The notes below the pieces were generated by a model. The model was not told the DNA's origin. It did not search any database and was given only the letters and a program-made list of their open reading frames with translations. From Harmothoe impar (lineage: Eukaryota; Annelida; Polychaeta; Phyllodocida; Polynoidae), in NCBI GenBank assembly GCA_947462335.1, contig OX381706.1:20724074-20788073 (forward strand): a stretch of DNA of 64,000 nucleotides, in the 5' to 3' direction. A program made the translations under genes and the position numbers. Positions 34,750 to 54,442 of this stretch are shown in pieces. The number at the start of each line of letters is the position of its first letter. Position 1 is the first letter of the stretch.

Positions 34750-35215
34750 ATAGTCAACCACTGTGAACACATCCTAGCTCCTGACCCTGGCAAAACTGAC
34801 ACACTTGATAACCAACTGGTGACTGTGGTGCAATGTGCCTTGACCGTACTCACTGTCAGATAGCGTGGGATGGCTGCTGTCACAACCTTTTCTCAGAGTC
34901 TCCAGTGGTCCATTGTAGCCTTTTCCCCTCCCGGCTAGGACCACCTTTGTCAACACTGATATCTGCTATCTTTTTACCAGTCGCAAGTGTATTATGCTTC
35001 TACGGGCTGAAGCGGATCTGTGCAAGTCTCATGGGAGACCAGGACACCGGAGGTTCACTGCAGTCTGTCTACTGACACTTACAGACGCGACTCCTGTCAG
35101 GACAACTCTTGGGAAAATTTGGTGCCGTGGCTCCTTCTGGGATCGCACCCAGGACCTCTCGCACACAAGTCCAGCGACTTACTCATTAGGCCACCAAATC
35201 TCCTTGTAGAATCAT
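34750..35215 (-). repeat. tRNA-derived SINE
   Basis: On the minus strand from 35215, GGTGGCCTAATGAGTAAGTC (A-box-like) and GGTCCTGGGTGCGATCCC (B-box-like) form a tRNA-like head, followed by a ~350-bp body. Open frames across it on the plus strand show the WDRTQDLSH peptide typical of translated SINE sequence, not a gene. Confidence 0.55.
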
Positions 35216-35332
35216 GGTGTATTCCCCCCTCAAATAGGTACCAGAACAGAAGACAACAAGGAGACACAAAGTATTCTCAAAGATCACACAACTTACCCTT
35301 GGGTATTAATATTTTATGACATAAAGTGGTTC

Positions 35333-35770
35333 TTAGACAATACAAATACAGTCCTTATCAAGGGATGTCAATGCACTGACTAATAAGAACTTCATTTGCG
35401 GGGCTTAATATCCATTATAAAGAAGATGGTTAATCAGTTACTAACAAGCCCTGCTTTTGCAGCCCTGCAGAACCTCTCTAATAAGGTCTTACATGTGATG
35501 GTTATTAGACAGTGAAAAAGCAGCCCTTATCAGGGCATGTCGATTCACTGCTTAATAAGGGCTTATCTTGCACTGACTGATAAGAACTTAATTTGCAGGG
35601 CTTGATATTCATAACAAAAACAATAGTTAATCAGCTATGAATAAGCCCTACTTTTGCAGCCCTGCATAACCCCAAATAAGGTCTTACATGTGATGGTTAT
35701 TAGACAGTGCAAAAGCAGCCTTTATCAGGGGATGTTGATGCACTGCTTAATAAGGACTAAAAATGTAGGC
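35333..35770. repeat. ~195-bp direct repeat inside 4.3-kb element
   Basis: TTAGACAGTG followed by AAAGCAGCCYTTATCAGGG recurs at 35333, 35505 and 35700 (172 and 195 bp apart), with the GGTCTTACATGTGATGGTTA block at 35485 and 35680. Units include GGGCTTAATA and CTTTTGCAGCCCTGCA motifs. Confidence 0.7.
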
Positions 35771-36156
35771 CTTCTTAGTTATTATGAAAACCACCATTAA
35801 TAAGTCCTGTTTCTGTAGCCCTTCAGCTGTTGTAGCTAACCAAAGCTGCATGGCCCCGCCTAATAAGGGAGGCATATGTAGCCCTGCATGTGCATCACAT
35901 ATTAAAAGCTTAATATTCTGTTAATTATTGAGTACAAATACCATGCTAAATGTTACCAACTATTGTGTGCTGCCTGAATGGATAATACGCCCTGCAAGGT
36001 CATTAGCCACCAGAGCAGCTACTAATCAGTGGTGGCGTGCCCACTGGGATTCTACTGAGGTTCATGTGGCAAATTGGCTGAATACGACAGCCATGCAGCT
36101 AGCTTTCACAATGATGGCAAATTAGCATCTCTTCACATCCTAAGGGTCACACCTAC

Positions 36157-36445
36157 GGAAGCCGTCAAAGGTCACCAAAAAAAACCACCCTATATAAAAT
36201 GATTTTTTCCCTTCACATTTCTGCATCGTTTATGCAATTTCTCAAAAACACTTTTTTTATGTCATCATCGAGATTTAGTGCCGTCAACTGACAACTTTAT
36301 CAAAAACATAGCTGTCAACAGCAACAGTTGACACCGACAGCACCGATTTCCGATGTTGGTCGACAGCAGAAAAGAAATTGATTTAAAAAAAGAAAAAAAA
36401 CAACATCTTGAAAGTGTTTTTTTTGGGTGACTCTTGACGGCTTCC
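36157..36445. mobile_element. GGAAGCCGTCAA-ended foldback element
   Basis: GGAAGCCGTCAAAGGTCACC at the left is inverted at the right (GGGTGACTCTTGACGGCTTCC), 289 bp in all. The interior, with CTTCACATTTCTGCATCG and TTTCTCAAAAACACTT, matches a larger array at 63530-64000. Confidence 0.65.
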
Positions 36446-36496
36446 ATACACTCCAGACTTACCTAATCCTGTTTATTAAATGGTGCACTTTCCGGC

Positions 36497-37385
36497 TAAT
36501 GAAATTTGATTCGTGGTAATTATGAAGAAACATGTCTTGAATGTAATATCCCCCATCTGTTCTTCTTAGTGATATCAATATTTGAATATCTTACATTCTT
36601 TGCTTGGTCTATAGTCTTTGTTGTAAATACACTGCATATGACCTTTATTGAATGGCAAATATGTGAGTTACTCCTCCTCCTACACATGCTATTCAAAACA
36701 ACCAATATACAACGTGTCATTCTTCATGGCCTATGATGTCATGGAAATTACTTTCTGATTCTGGTCAACTTTATCAGGGTGGATGGCTAAATCCTAAATC
36801 CAAAAGTTGTCTAACTGTTTTGGATTTAACCTGAGCTACATTGTGTTTAATGAATCTAAATCGGACCTTGCTGGACCTAGTTCTGCAATCGCATATATAC
36901 ACAGATAGGAAAATCAGGGCTGAGATTATGAGTGTGTAAAGACATCTCTTCGCATGCTCAGGGTCATAGCTATTTATGTTATGTTAACTAATGAATAGGG
37001 CTAATGAAATTTGATTCGTGGTAATCATGAAGAAACATGTCTTGAATGTAATATCCCCCATCTGTTCTTATTAGATATATCAATATTTAGATATCTTACA
37101 TTCTTTGCTTGGTTCTTTGCTTCTTTGTGTGCACTATCCCTTTGTTATAATGACACTGTATATGACCTTTATTGTATGGCGAATATATGTGAGTTACTTT
37201 TTATTCCACACATGCTATTCAACACAACCAATTGAATATACGACGTATCATTTCTCATAGCCTATGATGTCATGGAAATTACTAAAGTTGTCTAGCTGTC
37301 CTGGATCTAACCTGAGCTACATGTCAGTGTTTTAAGGAATTTAAATCGGACCTTGCTGAACCTAGTTCTGGCATTGCATATACAA
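36497..37385. repeat. Direct duplication of ~400-bp segment
   Basis: About 36497-36899 is repeated at about 37001-37385, from GCTAATGAAATTTGATTCGT through CCTTGCTGGACCTAGTTCTG, with scattered substitutions and small indels. Neither copy has a conserved open frame. Confidence 0.75.
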
Positions 37386-37454
37386 AGACAATAGTTGTAG
37401 GCTGTAGGTATGGACGGGTAGCAGTGGAGGAAGGGGTTGTTACTTTTAGAATGC

Positions 37455-37702
37455 TTAACTCTTCAAGGCCGGCATGTTAAATACGACGTTTGTCTTCATG
37501 ATGCACCAATGCAGACCCGGCAAGTAACTCGCCATTGCTGCATTGGTGCATCATACCAACCTTTTAGGAGTGTCTCATTTCTGTAGTCTCGGCAAAATGC
37601 TCGAATGAAGCACTGGCGAGTTACTCGCCAGGGCTTCATTCATGCATCATGCAAGCTAAGGGCATGATGCAATAAGGCATGATGCCGCCCTTACAGAGTT
37701 AA
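37455..37702. mobile_element. TTAA/CCCTTT hairpin MITE
   Basis: A 248-bp copy from TTAACTCTTCAAGGCCGGCA to GCCCTTACAGAGTTAA. Two hairpins are clear: CATGATGCACCAATGCAG with CTGCATTGGTGCATCAT, and GCACTGGCGAGT with ACTCGCCAGGGC. Confidence 0.7.
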
Positions 37703-37904
37703 GGAGCATTTTTAAGAACCCAATACTCCCGGCGCGTACACAAGACCGCAGCTCTTTGTAACCTTTATAATTATGACCTTTATCATAATATTACCTTTAT
37801 CATAGCTTATTTATACTTGCATTATCTCCAACCCATTCACACACCTTTGATGCATCCATGCTAGTATAGCTGAAATAGCTACGTCCCATAAATATCTGGA
37901 AAAA

Positions 37905-38288
37905 TTAGCACTAGAAAGGTGGCAATGAGTTCCCTATGTTTCAGGCTTGATTTGGGAATTCTATTGGACATCATAATAAAACGATTGGCCGTCAGATTGT
38001 TTGTACTTAGTTGTCTGGCTACCAGGTTAATAACAGGGGTTACAATATGGGGGATAGAAACACCTGTTACCCTTTATGACATCCCCTATTCTGTCTATTT
38101 GTTATTGTTTTCCATCAGTTTGTTGATGTTTTCGAATGATTTTCGTCATTGGATCTGCACAGTGACATATACACTGTTAGATATCAAGTAGGCGAATTGG
38201 CTGTAGGTTATTAGCCCTGAGATCACCTAGTTCTATTGATACATCCATGTAGCATGCATACAGATGATTATTTTGATACTTTAGTGTA
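37905..38288. repeat. Diverged duplicate of segment at 38500-38790
   Basis: The stretch around 38110-38250 (TTTTCGTCATTGGATCTGC onward) matches about 38660-38785 at moderate identity, including GATATCA and GGCGAATTG blocks. The second copy lies inside the element at 38289-39329. Confidence 0.5.
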
Positions 38289-39329
38289 CACAGAGAGAAG
38301 TAAAGGTGTCAACTGTGTCTCCCACGTGGCTCTGGTAAAATAGAGTCAAACAGCTATAGACTCTGCTTATATGAAGGGTCAACTTGAGTTGACTCTCTAC
38401 TATCTGTGTCAACTTGAGTTGACTCTCTACTATCTGCGTCAATAGTAGAGTCAATAACTGTTAGGTGTTAGCTACACTGACAATCTAAACGCCCCGGCCT
38501 TTAATCTGTAGTGGCAATCCCAGGTTAATCATAGGGATATTGCTCAGAATGATAAACTGATATTCAAAGATTTCTAAGGCAAAACAAATGTGACTGAGGC
38601 CTGATAGTCAAAATAAAATATATATCTGCAGGACCTGTTTGGCGAAAAATGTATAGACTGTTTTCCGAAGGTATTTTGTCATTTGATCGGAGCAGTGAAA
38701 TATATACTCTGACAGATATCACTAAGGCGAATTGACTGTAGAATATTTTCCTTGCGATCATATAGCTCTGCTGATATAGTGTAACATTCAGTGCCACTCA
38801 TATACACCCATATCACCATCGCATAAAGGGGCAATGATAAGTGAACATTATTATTTATAAATTATACTATTTACAACATAATTCCGGTATTTCTTTAAAT
38901 ACTGGATTCTCCAATCTACAGTTACGAAGGTGCATCCTTAGGGCTGAGAAAAATAAGAAAAATGTGTGTTTCAGGCAACATGGTCCAAAGATTCAAGTAC
39001 GTAGGTTGGATTTTCTTTTTAAATGTTGAAATATCTGGAATAAGTACAACAATTGCTCAATTGACTAGGGAGCTATCAGGATTACTCACTGATTCTTACT
39101 GTAACTGAATCTTTCCTACAAAAATAAATAAAATTTGAAGTACAAATTTGAATACCCTCCGCTACTACTTGACTATGCCACAATGATAGTAGAGTCAATC
39201 CAAGTTGACACTGATAGTAATGAATCAACTCAAGTTGAGCCTTCCATAAGCAGAGTCATTGGCTGTTTGACTCTCTATTTTATCAGAGCCACGTGGGAGA
39301 CACAGTTGACACATTTACTTCTCTCTGTG
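38289..39329. mobile_element. CACAGAGAGAAG-ended 1.0-kb element
   Basis: CACAGAGAGAAGTAAAGGTG at 38289 is inverted at 39310-39329, and the inverted arms extend well over 100 bp, including the GAGACACAGTTGACAC block and AGTCAACTTGAGTTGACTC palindromes. The middle is non-coding and includes sequence related to its left flank. Flanking dinucleotides differ (TA, CG), unlike the other elements of this kind. Confidence 0.7.
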
Positions 39330-39576
39330 CGGAACTCTTTCAGTGGTAAGTTGGTAAAATATGAAATCCGTTATATCATTTCTAAAGCTCAGTGGGGGGG
39401 GGGGGGCGGAAGTAAAGTTGTCATAAAGCATTCTGTGCTTTTAAGTAGCGATTCCCGGATATTTCAGGTTAATAGAACAGGTTTCATCTGCTCAGAAAGA
39501 CCTCCCTTAGCCTATCTTCTTGGTATTTGGCTAATATGTCTTGGGAGACCCAACTTGGGAGGTCAATCCCCCCCCC

Positions 39577-39800
39577 GAGCTCTTATTTACACCAATGTTA
39601 ATTTTCACTAATCGATCTTACGGGATAAATACATTTTACAGCAAATTGATAGAAAATTCAGCAAATGGGTTATAAGGAAACCGTTGCTAATTTTAGCCCT
39701 GTAGTGTTTATGCTACAAGCAAAACCATTGCTAATTTTAGCCCTGCAGTTTTTTCACACCTACTTGCTGTGTGAAAATTAACACTGGTGTAAATAATGAC
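39577..39800. mobile_element. Foldback element with ACACCAATGTTAATTTTCAC ends
   Basis: TTATTTACACCAATGTTAAT followed by TTTCAC (about 39583-39609) is inverted at about 39772-39797. Two direct copies of TTGCTAATTTTAGCCCTG lie between at about 39686 and 39730. Confidence 0.6.
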
Positions 39801-39990
39801 TATGGGGAGGATTTCCCGTCATTTCCCGGACGTAATCACCCCCTTCCCTCTCATACCTCCAGTAAATTATAAAATGCATTTAATTGTAGTATGTTGATCC
39901 ACTGATACATACACTGGTTTGGTTTGGTAATTCTGTTTATTTTATCCTGATGATGGATATAGGCGTATAGCCTGTATTTTTAGTCCTAGT

Positions 39991-40278
39991 GGACAGACTC
40001 ATGTGGGAGCGTCAACAAGAAAATCTGTCCAGCCTTAAAATGTTAGAATATTGAAAATAAGATAATAAGATTGATTTAAGAATGGCTATAGTAGGGCTAC
40101 AGGCCCTACAACAGTTAATAAAGGCAACAGTGTTGTTAGGTTTCCAAAAAGAGGGGTTCGGGGACAGAATAATATTACCAATTGAACATCACAACATGTG
40201 TCCCTATTAATAGTGGCGGCAGAGATAGCCAGAAGAATGGACAGATTTTCTTGTTGATGCTCCCACATGAGTCTGTCC
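39991..40278. mobile_element. 288-bp MITE with near-perfect 40-bp inverted ends
   Basis: The first 40 bp (39991-40030, starting GGACAGACTCATGTGGGAGC) are the reverse complement of the last 40 bp (40239-40278) with one mismatch, which suggests recent activity. The interior has no coding content. Confidence 0.8.
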
Positions 40279-40344
40279 CGAAGAGCGTACATTTATAACC
40301 TCCACAGCTTGGAGCCAATCACTTCATATAATTGTGACCCAACA

Positions 40345-42452
40345 AGCAAAAAGACCCATCCGCGGGGGATTTTTAGTTCTGGCTTTGGCCACCAGGGGGC
40401 ACCAGAAGGGCTAGAGAGTGCATAATTCAAGTAAAAATGCTCTATGCTAATTTTTTGTGTAGAATACAATAGACATATTATAATTGTTTTATCTTTACTG
40501 CAAACATTCCATATTTGGAATGTGAAAAGAACGTTTTCTATGGAAAATTAGCATATAAGACAATTTTTGGTTGCCATGGAAACCATTCCATTAGACAAAA
40601 TGGGAGATAATTGTCGCGGTTTCTTCAGTATCACATCAATTACTCAAAACTGAAAACATACCGTAAAAATTCCTTCTAGAACCAAATTTAGGCTAAAAAA
40701 TACCATTTTATTTGGTTATTTATCAAGAAAACTGATTTTTCATAATTGTCGCTATTTATTATGGGATGTGATGCTTTTAGGGCTTATCTACCATTTTCAG
40801 CTATTGATATGTACCAATCTTTGAAAATCAATTCCCACAAAACTACCAGGAATTTTTTAGCTCATGATATCTAATTTTAAAGGATATGACACAAACTTTA
40901 AATACTAATTCCTCCCCGGATGGGTCTTTTCCCTAGCCTGGTCACAATTATGATAATTAGGCCTACAGTGCCCAAAATGTGGTAGTTATTACTTACACAG
41001 GTAAGCATGGTTAGATGGTCACCTGTGTAGCCTATGTATAGGTTTAAGAGAATGTGTACTAGTTATTTCGAATCACAGGCGTCCACTGAGCCGTGTTCTG
41101 GTGGAGATGGTCTGCAGTGGGTTGGTAGTATTAGTGTAAAGGCCTGACACTCTGGTGGTCACGAGGAAGTAATTATTATTCCTCTATGTTTCTATATAGC
41201 ATAATGCACAAAATTAGCCATACACAAAATTTGTTGACCATAGTCTTCACTGGTCTTAGCCCTAGTCTGATTAAACAATCCCTCACACACAATGTTTCAG
41301 CCTCAATAAACGGGTTGACCGTGAAAATCTCAAAAAAGTCACTTTTATCCACAGGTAGTCCCATTTTGCCATGTTTTGGGCCTAAAATCGACCTCTGGCC
41401 ACATCAGTTTTTGCATGCCTCAGAAATTCCCCCAACCCTTTACATAGCATAAAAATACATGTGCTATTCTATACAAAAGGTATTTGGGAACACCTGTGAA
41501 TTTTTTTACAATTTTAGCCATTGTTGTTTCATCTGAAATATAACCCAATCAGCAGCCAGAACACCCTTTAAAGCAGACCAGAATACCATATGACTCGGTA
41601 GATGGCGCCATTTACTTCCAAGTGACCTGGTGGTCTGGTCATCTAGGTGACCACGTGATCAAACACTACATGCAGGTAGTTCCTACAAGTATCAGCAGGC
41701 CTATACTGGAGCCCTCTACTGTCTGCTGATAATTTTGTCATGGTTAAATAGGACATATACATGGAAAAATACAAAACACAGATTTGACATTTGACATTAA
41801 CTGATGGACTTACGGGGGCCACATTAGGGGAGCCTGCATTTGAATCACATTTGTGTACAGGCAAGGGAAAAGGGTAGTCCAAGGAAAAAGCCAACTTTGA
41901 AATTGATGTCATAAGCTTTCCAGTGATATATTACACTAGAAGATATTATTTCTAGTTTTTGAGAAATGGCTTTATGAATATGTGTGGGCATCACCCTTTC
42001 CAAAATCCCAATAAGCTCTATGTCTCATATTTTCCAAGATATCCCTATTTAAATAGCATTATCTATGATAATTAGAAATTTATGATACATTTTCATCCTT
42101 TAAGTCATAAAATTCCATCTAGGAATGGTAATTTTATTTTGTTTTCACCATGGCAATCCTCAGAAATCATTCTATCAATTTATGTCTTAATTTCCTCTAT
42201 TTGGAATAAAAATCATGTTTCCATGGCAACATATATCAACAAGCACACCCATTTAGGCTTTAAAACGTTCCTTTTACCTTCCAAATATAGAAGCTTTTTA
42301 CCAAAAATGGAATGTTTTATGTAATACTATTGAATTCGCCAGAAAAAAGTACCCAAGAGCTATTTTTAGCCTTATTCTTTCATTTTAGGCCATAGTGGCC
42401 CCCTGGTGGCTAAAATCGGAACTAATCCCGCGGGGACTATCCTTTCTGCTTG
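40345..42452. repeat. Large diverged inverted repeat, CCGCGGGG ends
   Basis: CAAAAAGACCCATCCGCGGG with GGCCACCAGGGGGCACC at the left (40345-40405) is matched in reverse by GTGGCCCCCTGGTGGC and CCGCGGGGAC near 42395-42440. Further inverted matches, GTTGCCATGGAAACC versus GTTTCCATGGCAAC, extend the arms to about 450-590 bp. A GGATGGGTCTTTT copy at 40918 suggests nested or multiple insertions. No coding exon is seen. Confidence 0.6.
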
Positions 42453-43555
42453 GCTGCTCACATTTACGCAAGGACTTCAGATGTTATTGGATAGATGATC
42501 TGCTTTCTATAATTCTTCGCACAACTTTTAGGATTGGGTAAAGTTTAGTTGTGCTTCAACTATTCCAAATAAATATCAGTAGTTATTTGGTAAAGGGTAG
42601 TAGAGAGAGTGAATGAGTGGTCAAGTAGGCCTACAAATCTGGTGGCTCCTCAGTCTTTTTGTCATATTTCCCTTTTATCCAGTATTTTAAATCTCCCAAC
42701 TTTTTTGGTGTCGGCACTCATTGTCCAAGGCATTTCATATGATATGGCAGCCGTTCTGTATTTTAAACTTCTCCTGTTTACAAGCATGTTTTTTTTTTTA
42801 TAGATGTTCTCATGAGCCTTTTAACATTGAGTCTGGTTCTAATTGAGTGCTGGTCACTATGAATGAGCATGCACTGCCATCTCTTATCTTTGAGTAAGTT
42901 CATATTTGCTACCTTAACCCATCTTTCATGGCGTCTTGTTTTCTTCTGTCTGTAGACTGTTTTCCCTACGATAGCGATGGAAATCCCTGAACTTACTTGT
43001 AAATATTAAGGCTAGACAATGGGTATTTATTTACAAAGACAGCCCAAAGAGTATCGTCTTGATTCTTTTACCCCACTATTTAATTTGGTGTTGCAGATTG
43101 CCTACAGGTGGGGACTATATGCTGTATATAGATAGCCCCTGCTAAACTCCAATTTACGATCCACTATTTCGGTCCTTATAGACCCCTTAATTTAATACTG
43201 CGCTTTAGGCATGTTGGGCTTCGTGACGACAGGAGGAATAAACGAATAGTAGCATGGGGCATTAACGTTTCTTATAATATAAATGGAGCATACCTGGAGC
43301 ATCCCCCATTTTACCCTTGATATTTCAATGAAGTTCCAGATTTGTCTATCCTACCAACATACCAATTGCAACGTCTAGAGAGTGAGATGAAAAACAACAT
43401 CCATATATTTCATGGTGATCTTTATTACTTGGGTGCTATTCATATAGAACATTATACGGGGATGTATCATCTAGATTTTTCCACAGAATACCAAGAATGT
43501 AACAGTATTATGTAAATGTATGTAACAGCGATTCTTCCTCTCATTATCACAAAGA
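42453..43555. other. No gene recognised
   Basis: Intergenic, AT-rich; no domain-bearing frame and no clear inverted repeat. Confidence 0.35.
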
Positions 43556-43742
43556 TTAACCCTTTAAGGGCAGCATTGTGCTTTATGCCCCATTTCTGCA
43601 TCATGCCAACCCTATGTGTAGATCAATAATATATAAACTCCTAAAAGATTTGTATGATACAAAGTCAGTGCAAGTGAATTGCTCATGGGCACTGCATTGA
43701 TGCATCATGACGACAAAGGGAACTAAAGATCAAAAGATTAAT
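43556..43742. mobile_element. TTAA/CCCTTT hairpin MITE, shortened
   Basis: Starts TTAACCCTTTAAGGGCAGCA, the clearest terminus in the window, and ends CAAAAGATTAA. One of the two internal hairpins is reduced. Confidence 0.65.
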
Positions 43743-44099
43743 ACTTTTTTTTTTATAATGTTATGCTGTAACTAATAATTTACCCTGTATACTTCCTAGG
43801 AAGACACATAATGCCAAACATAATGCAGCAACATTATTGTAGTAATTTAAATGACCAAATTCTTGTGGAATTTCACATCTAGTCAGTGCATATCAAAATG
43901 GGATAAAATGGTTCGTAATTAGCTCTATATCGATATCATTATATCATTTTGGAAAGATGAAAAGGCAAACTATTTTCTGTTATGAGGACGAATTCTTACA
44001 CCGATCACTATTACATCTGTTATCACATTTACACTGTACATTAAAGCACATGAACCGTTGTCGCGACACACTAGTTTCTATTCATGTGTTTATCTTTAT

Positions 44100-44262
44100 C
44101 TAACCCTTTAATGGCAGCATAATGGTGCCGACCCGACTTGCCTGATGCACTCTCGAAGGGTCTGCATCATGCGCTGATGCACCGAGTTAGCCGTTGACAC
44201 TGTGTCGGTACATGGGGGATGAATATGAAGCCTCGAGGCATCATGCGACATTAAAGGGTTAA
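44100..44262. mobile_element. TTAA/CCCTTT hairpin MITE, short form
   Basis: CTAACCCTTTAATGGCAGCA to GACATTAAAGGGTTAAG encloses 163 bp. The central hairpin is based on GCATCATGCGCTGATGC. Confidence 0.65.
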
Positions 44263-44399
44263 GTTTAGATGATTACCAAAGCTGCAAAGCCTGCTTGCGG
44301 TCTTGGGTAAGGGAGGGACGGGAATGATTAACAGTGCCAAATACAACAATGTATGGTGGGGATGATTGGGTGGGCAGGCCTACTTTATATATCCTCATT

Positions 44400-44490
44400 A
44401 TGTATTATATATATGTGTGTGTATATAATATATATACATAATATATATACATATGAATATAATATATACACACATAAATATATATACACA

Positions 44491-44547
<57 letters not shown>

Positions 44548-44560
44548 CATAGATGTATAT
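44400..44560. repeat. TA/TG microsatellite
   Basis: Alternating TA with interspersed TG and CA dinucleotides, ending in a long pure TA run (about 44488-44541). Peptides of Tyr and Ile read from it are artefacts. Confidence 0.9.
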
Positions 44561-45360
44561 TTATAATACATACATTTATTTATAAATACAATTCAGTTAT
44601 AGTTACAATATCAGACTCCTCACTGCTTGCGAGCCATCTATAATAATAATATAATATATATCACTTGTCAGCCACCCAGGGGCCCATATACGTATGTGTG
44701 TATAATATCTCATGCATGCATATATACATAATGAAACCCATATAGAACAATCATGGATTATACTAATTACAATCATATATAAATACATCAATGTTGAAAG
44801 CCGTACAAGTCTAGTCAACATGAATACATCTCTGTTCTAGTTTGCACAATGACATAGATTTGCAATTTCGGACAGAACCCTATCATATCTCGGGACGAAC
44901 GTCGTTCTATAAATATTGTCACAATCTAGCTTGGCTGCGGACAACATCACCATAGTATGGCTCTAGTTTCCTCGACAAACAGAGGCTCATGTAGCTAGGG
45001 CAGGTCTCCATTTCCAACTTCAGGACCAGCCTAAAATAATACTTAATATCAAGTACTGTCCATCAGCATCCAACCATCTGTGGCTGGAGTTTGACCTAAA
45101 GCCTTAGACACTATAGAACAGTATCTACAGCTTTGGGCTTTCACAGAGCCTATAGTTAAGGCTCTGTACAGTTACAAACTCCAAACCATTCTGCTCTATC
45201 ATCGTTAACCCTGCATATCAAGCCAAAATAATAAAATAATTAAATGCCTCTGAAGTGAGCAGGGGAAGATTGTTGTCCAATCGCATTTCTCTCTGCTTCT
45301 GAACATGGATCCTGCCCTGTCATGACGTTACATTTGACACTCATATCACTACGTCATAGT
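44561..45360. other. 3' flank of synaptotagmin-15-like gene
   Basis: Presumed 3' UTR and downstream DNA of the minus-strand gene. No further exon or clear repeat is recognised. Confidence 0.35.
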
Positions 45361-53650
<8,290 letters not shown>

Positions 53651-53704
53651 CTGGAATGGACAATTAGACACACATGATTAATAATGGTTTAATGTATTGT
53701 TATC

Positions 53705-53706
<2 letters not shown>

Positions 53707-53792
<86 letters not shown>
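53707..53792. repeat. Pure TA microsatellite
   Basis: About 43 uninterrupted TA dinucleotides, directly beside the C2A exon of the SYT15-like gene. Confidence 0.95.
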
Positions 53793-54045
53793 GTATAAAT
53801 AGCAGAGGGGCGGGGGTGAGCGTCTTTGCTCACCCTCCCCTCCATTAATTAAAGGCCTGGAAAACACCCCACCCCACACGAAGCTTCAGTATTTTATTAT
53901 TTTTGCCTCCCTGTTGACCTTCAACGTGAACCTTCAACGTGAACCTTCAACATGAACCTTCAACTTGGACCTTCAATTTGGAGGTCCTTTAAATAGTCTA
54001 TTATATCATGATATTAGGCAATACCGAATACTTAATGTTGTGCCA

Positions 54046-54164
54046 CACACTCAGAAAAGTCAGCGTCATTGTCGCTAAAACCACCCTCACGTGAAAGTCA
54101 GGTAGTGCCTGACTTTCATGTGAGAGTGGTTTTAGCGACAATGACGCTGACTTTTCTAAGTGTG
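54046..54164. mobile_element. 119-bp near-perfect hairpin element
   Basis: Two 57-bp arms are reverse complements with only three mismatches, separated by about 5 bp; ends are CACACTCAGAAAAG and CTTTTCTAAGTGTG. CA flanks both sides (54044-54045, 54165-54166). A transcript would fold as one long stem, similar in size to precursor hairpins of small RNAs. Confidence 0.8.
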
Positions 54165-54442
54165 CATATACAGAGCATATCAGAAAGCCCAGTATCACAG
54201 ACCAACATCACCCGACAATGAAAACCTGTTGTCATGTGTATCCCATGTGTGACCACTATACCTGACTACCCGGGGTAACACTAACAGAACTGAGTAAAAC
54301 ACAAGCCTCACTAAAATGTCCCTTGGCCCATATATTATAAGTCCAGCAGTGCCTGACCCTTGTATGAGAATGCTATTGGCGACGTGGGCTGACGCTCATG
54401 TTTGCCTCGATGAGAACTTTGCCCCTTTACCACAGTTCCCTC

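Larger units (their letters stand above)
31709..36048. mobile_element. 4.3-kb CCCAGTGGGCAC-ended composite element
   Basis: CCCAGTGGGCAC at 31709-31720 and GTGCCCACTGGG at 36037-36048 are perfect 12-bp inverted ends, flanked by AT on both sides. About 0.55 kb inside the left end and 1.5 kb inside the right end carry repeated TTATTAG/CTAATAAGG and TGCAAAAGCAGCCC motifs. A second inverted pair, about 32250-32308 versus 34420-34488, encloses the CTTGTCATATAGAC array. Two tRNA-like SINE segments also lie within. No transposase frame is seen, so it is non-autonomous or heavily rearranged. Confidence 0.65.

Noticed and set aside
34833..35319. Overlapping plus-strand frames with WDRTQDLSH
   Set aside because: They cover a tRNA-derived SINE read antisense; all three frames are partly open.
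39135..39611. 158-codon plus-strand frame
   Set aside because: It begins inside the right arm of the CACAGAGAGAAG-ended element and crosses its end and a G run; no domain seen.
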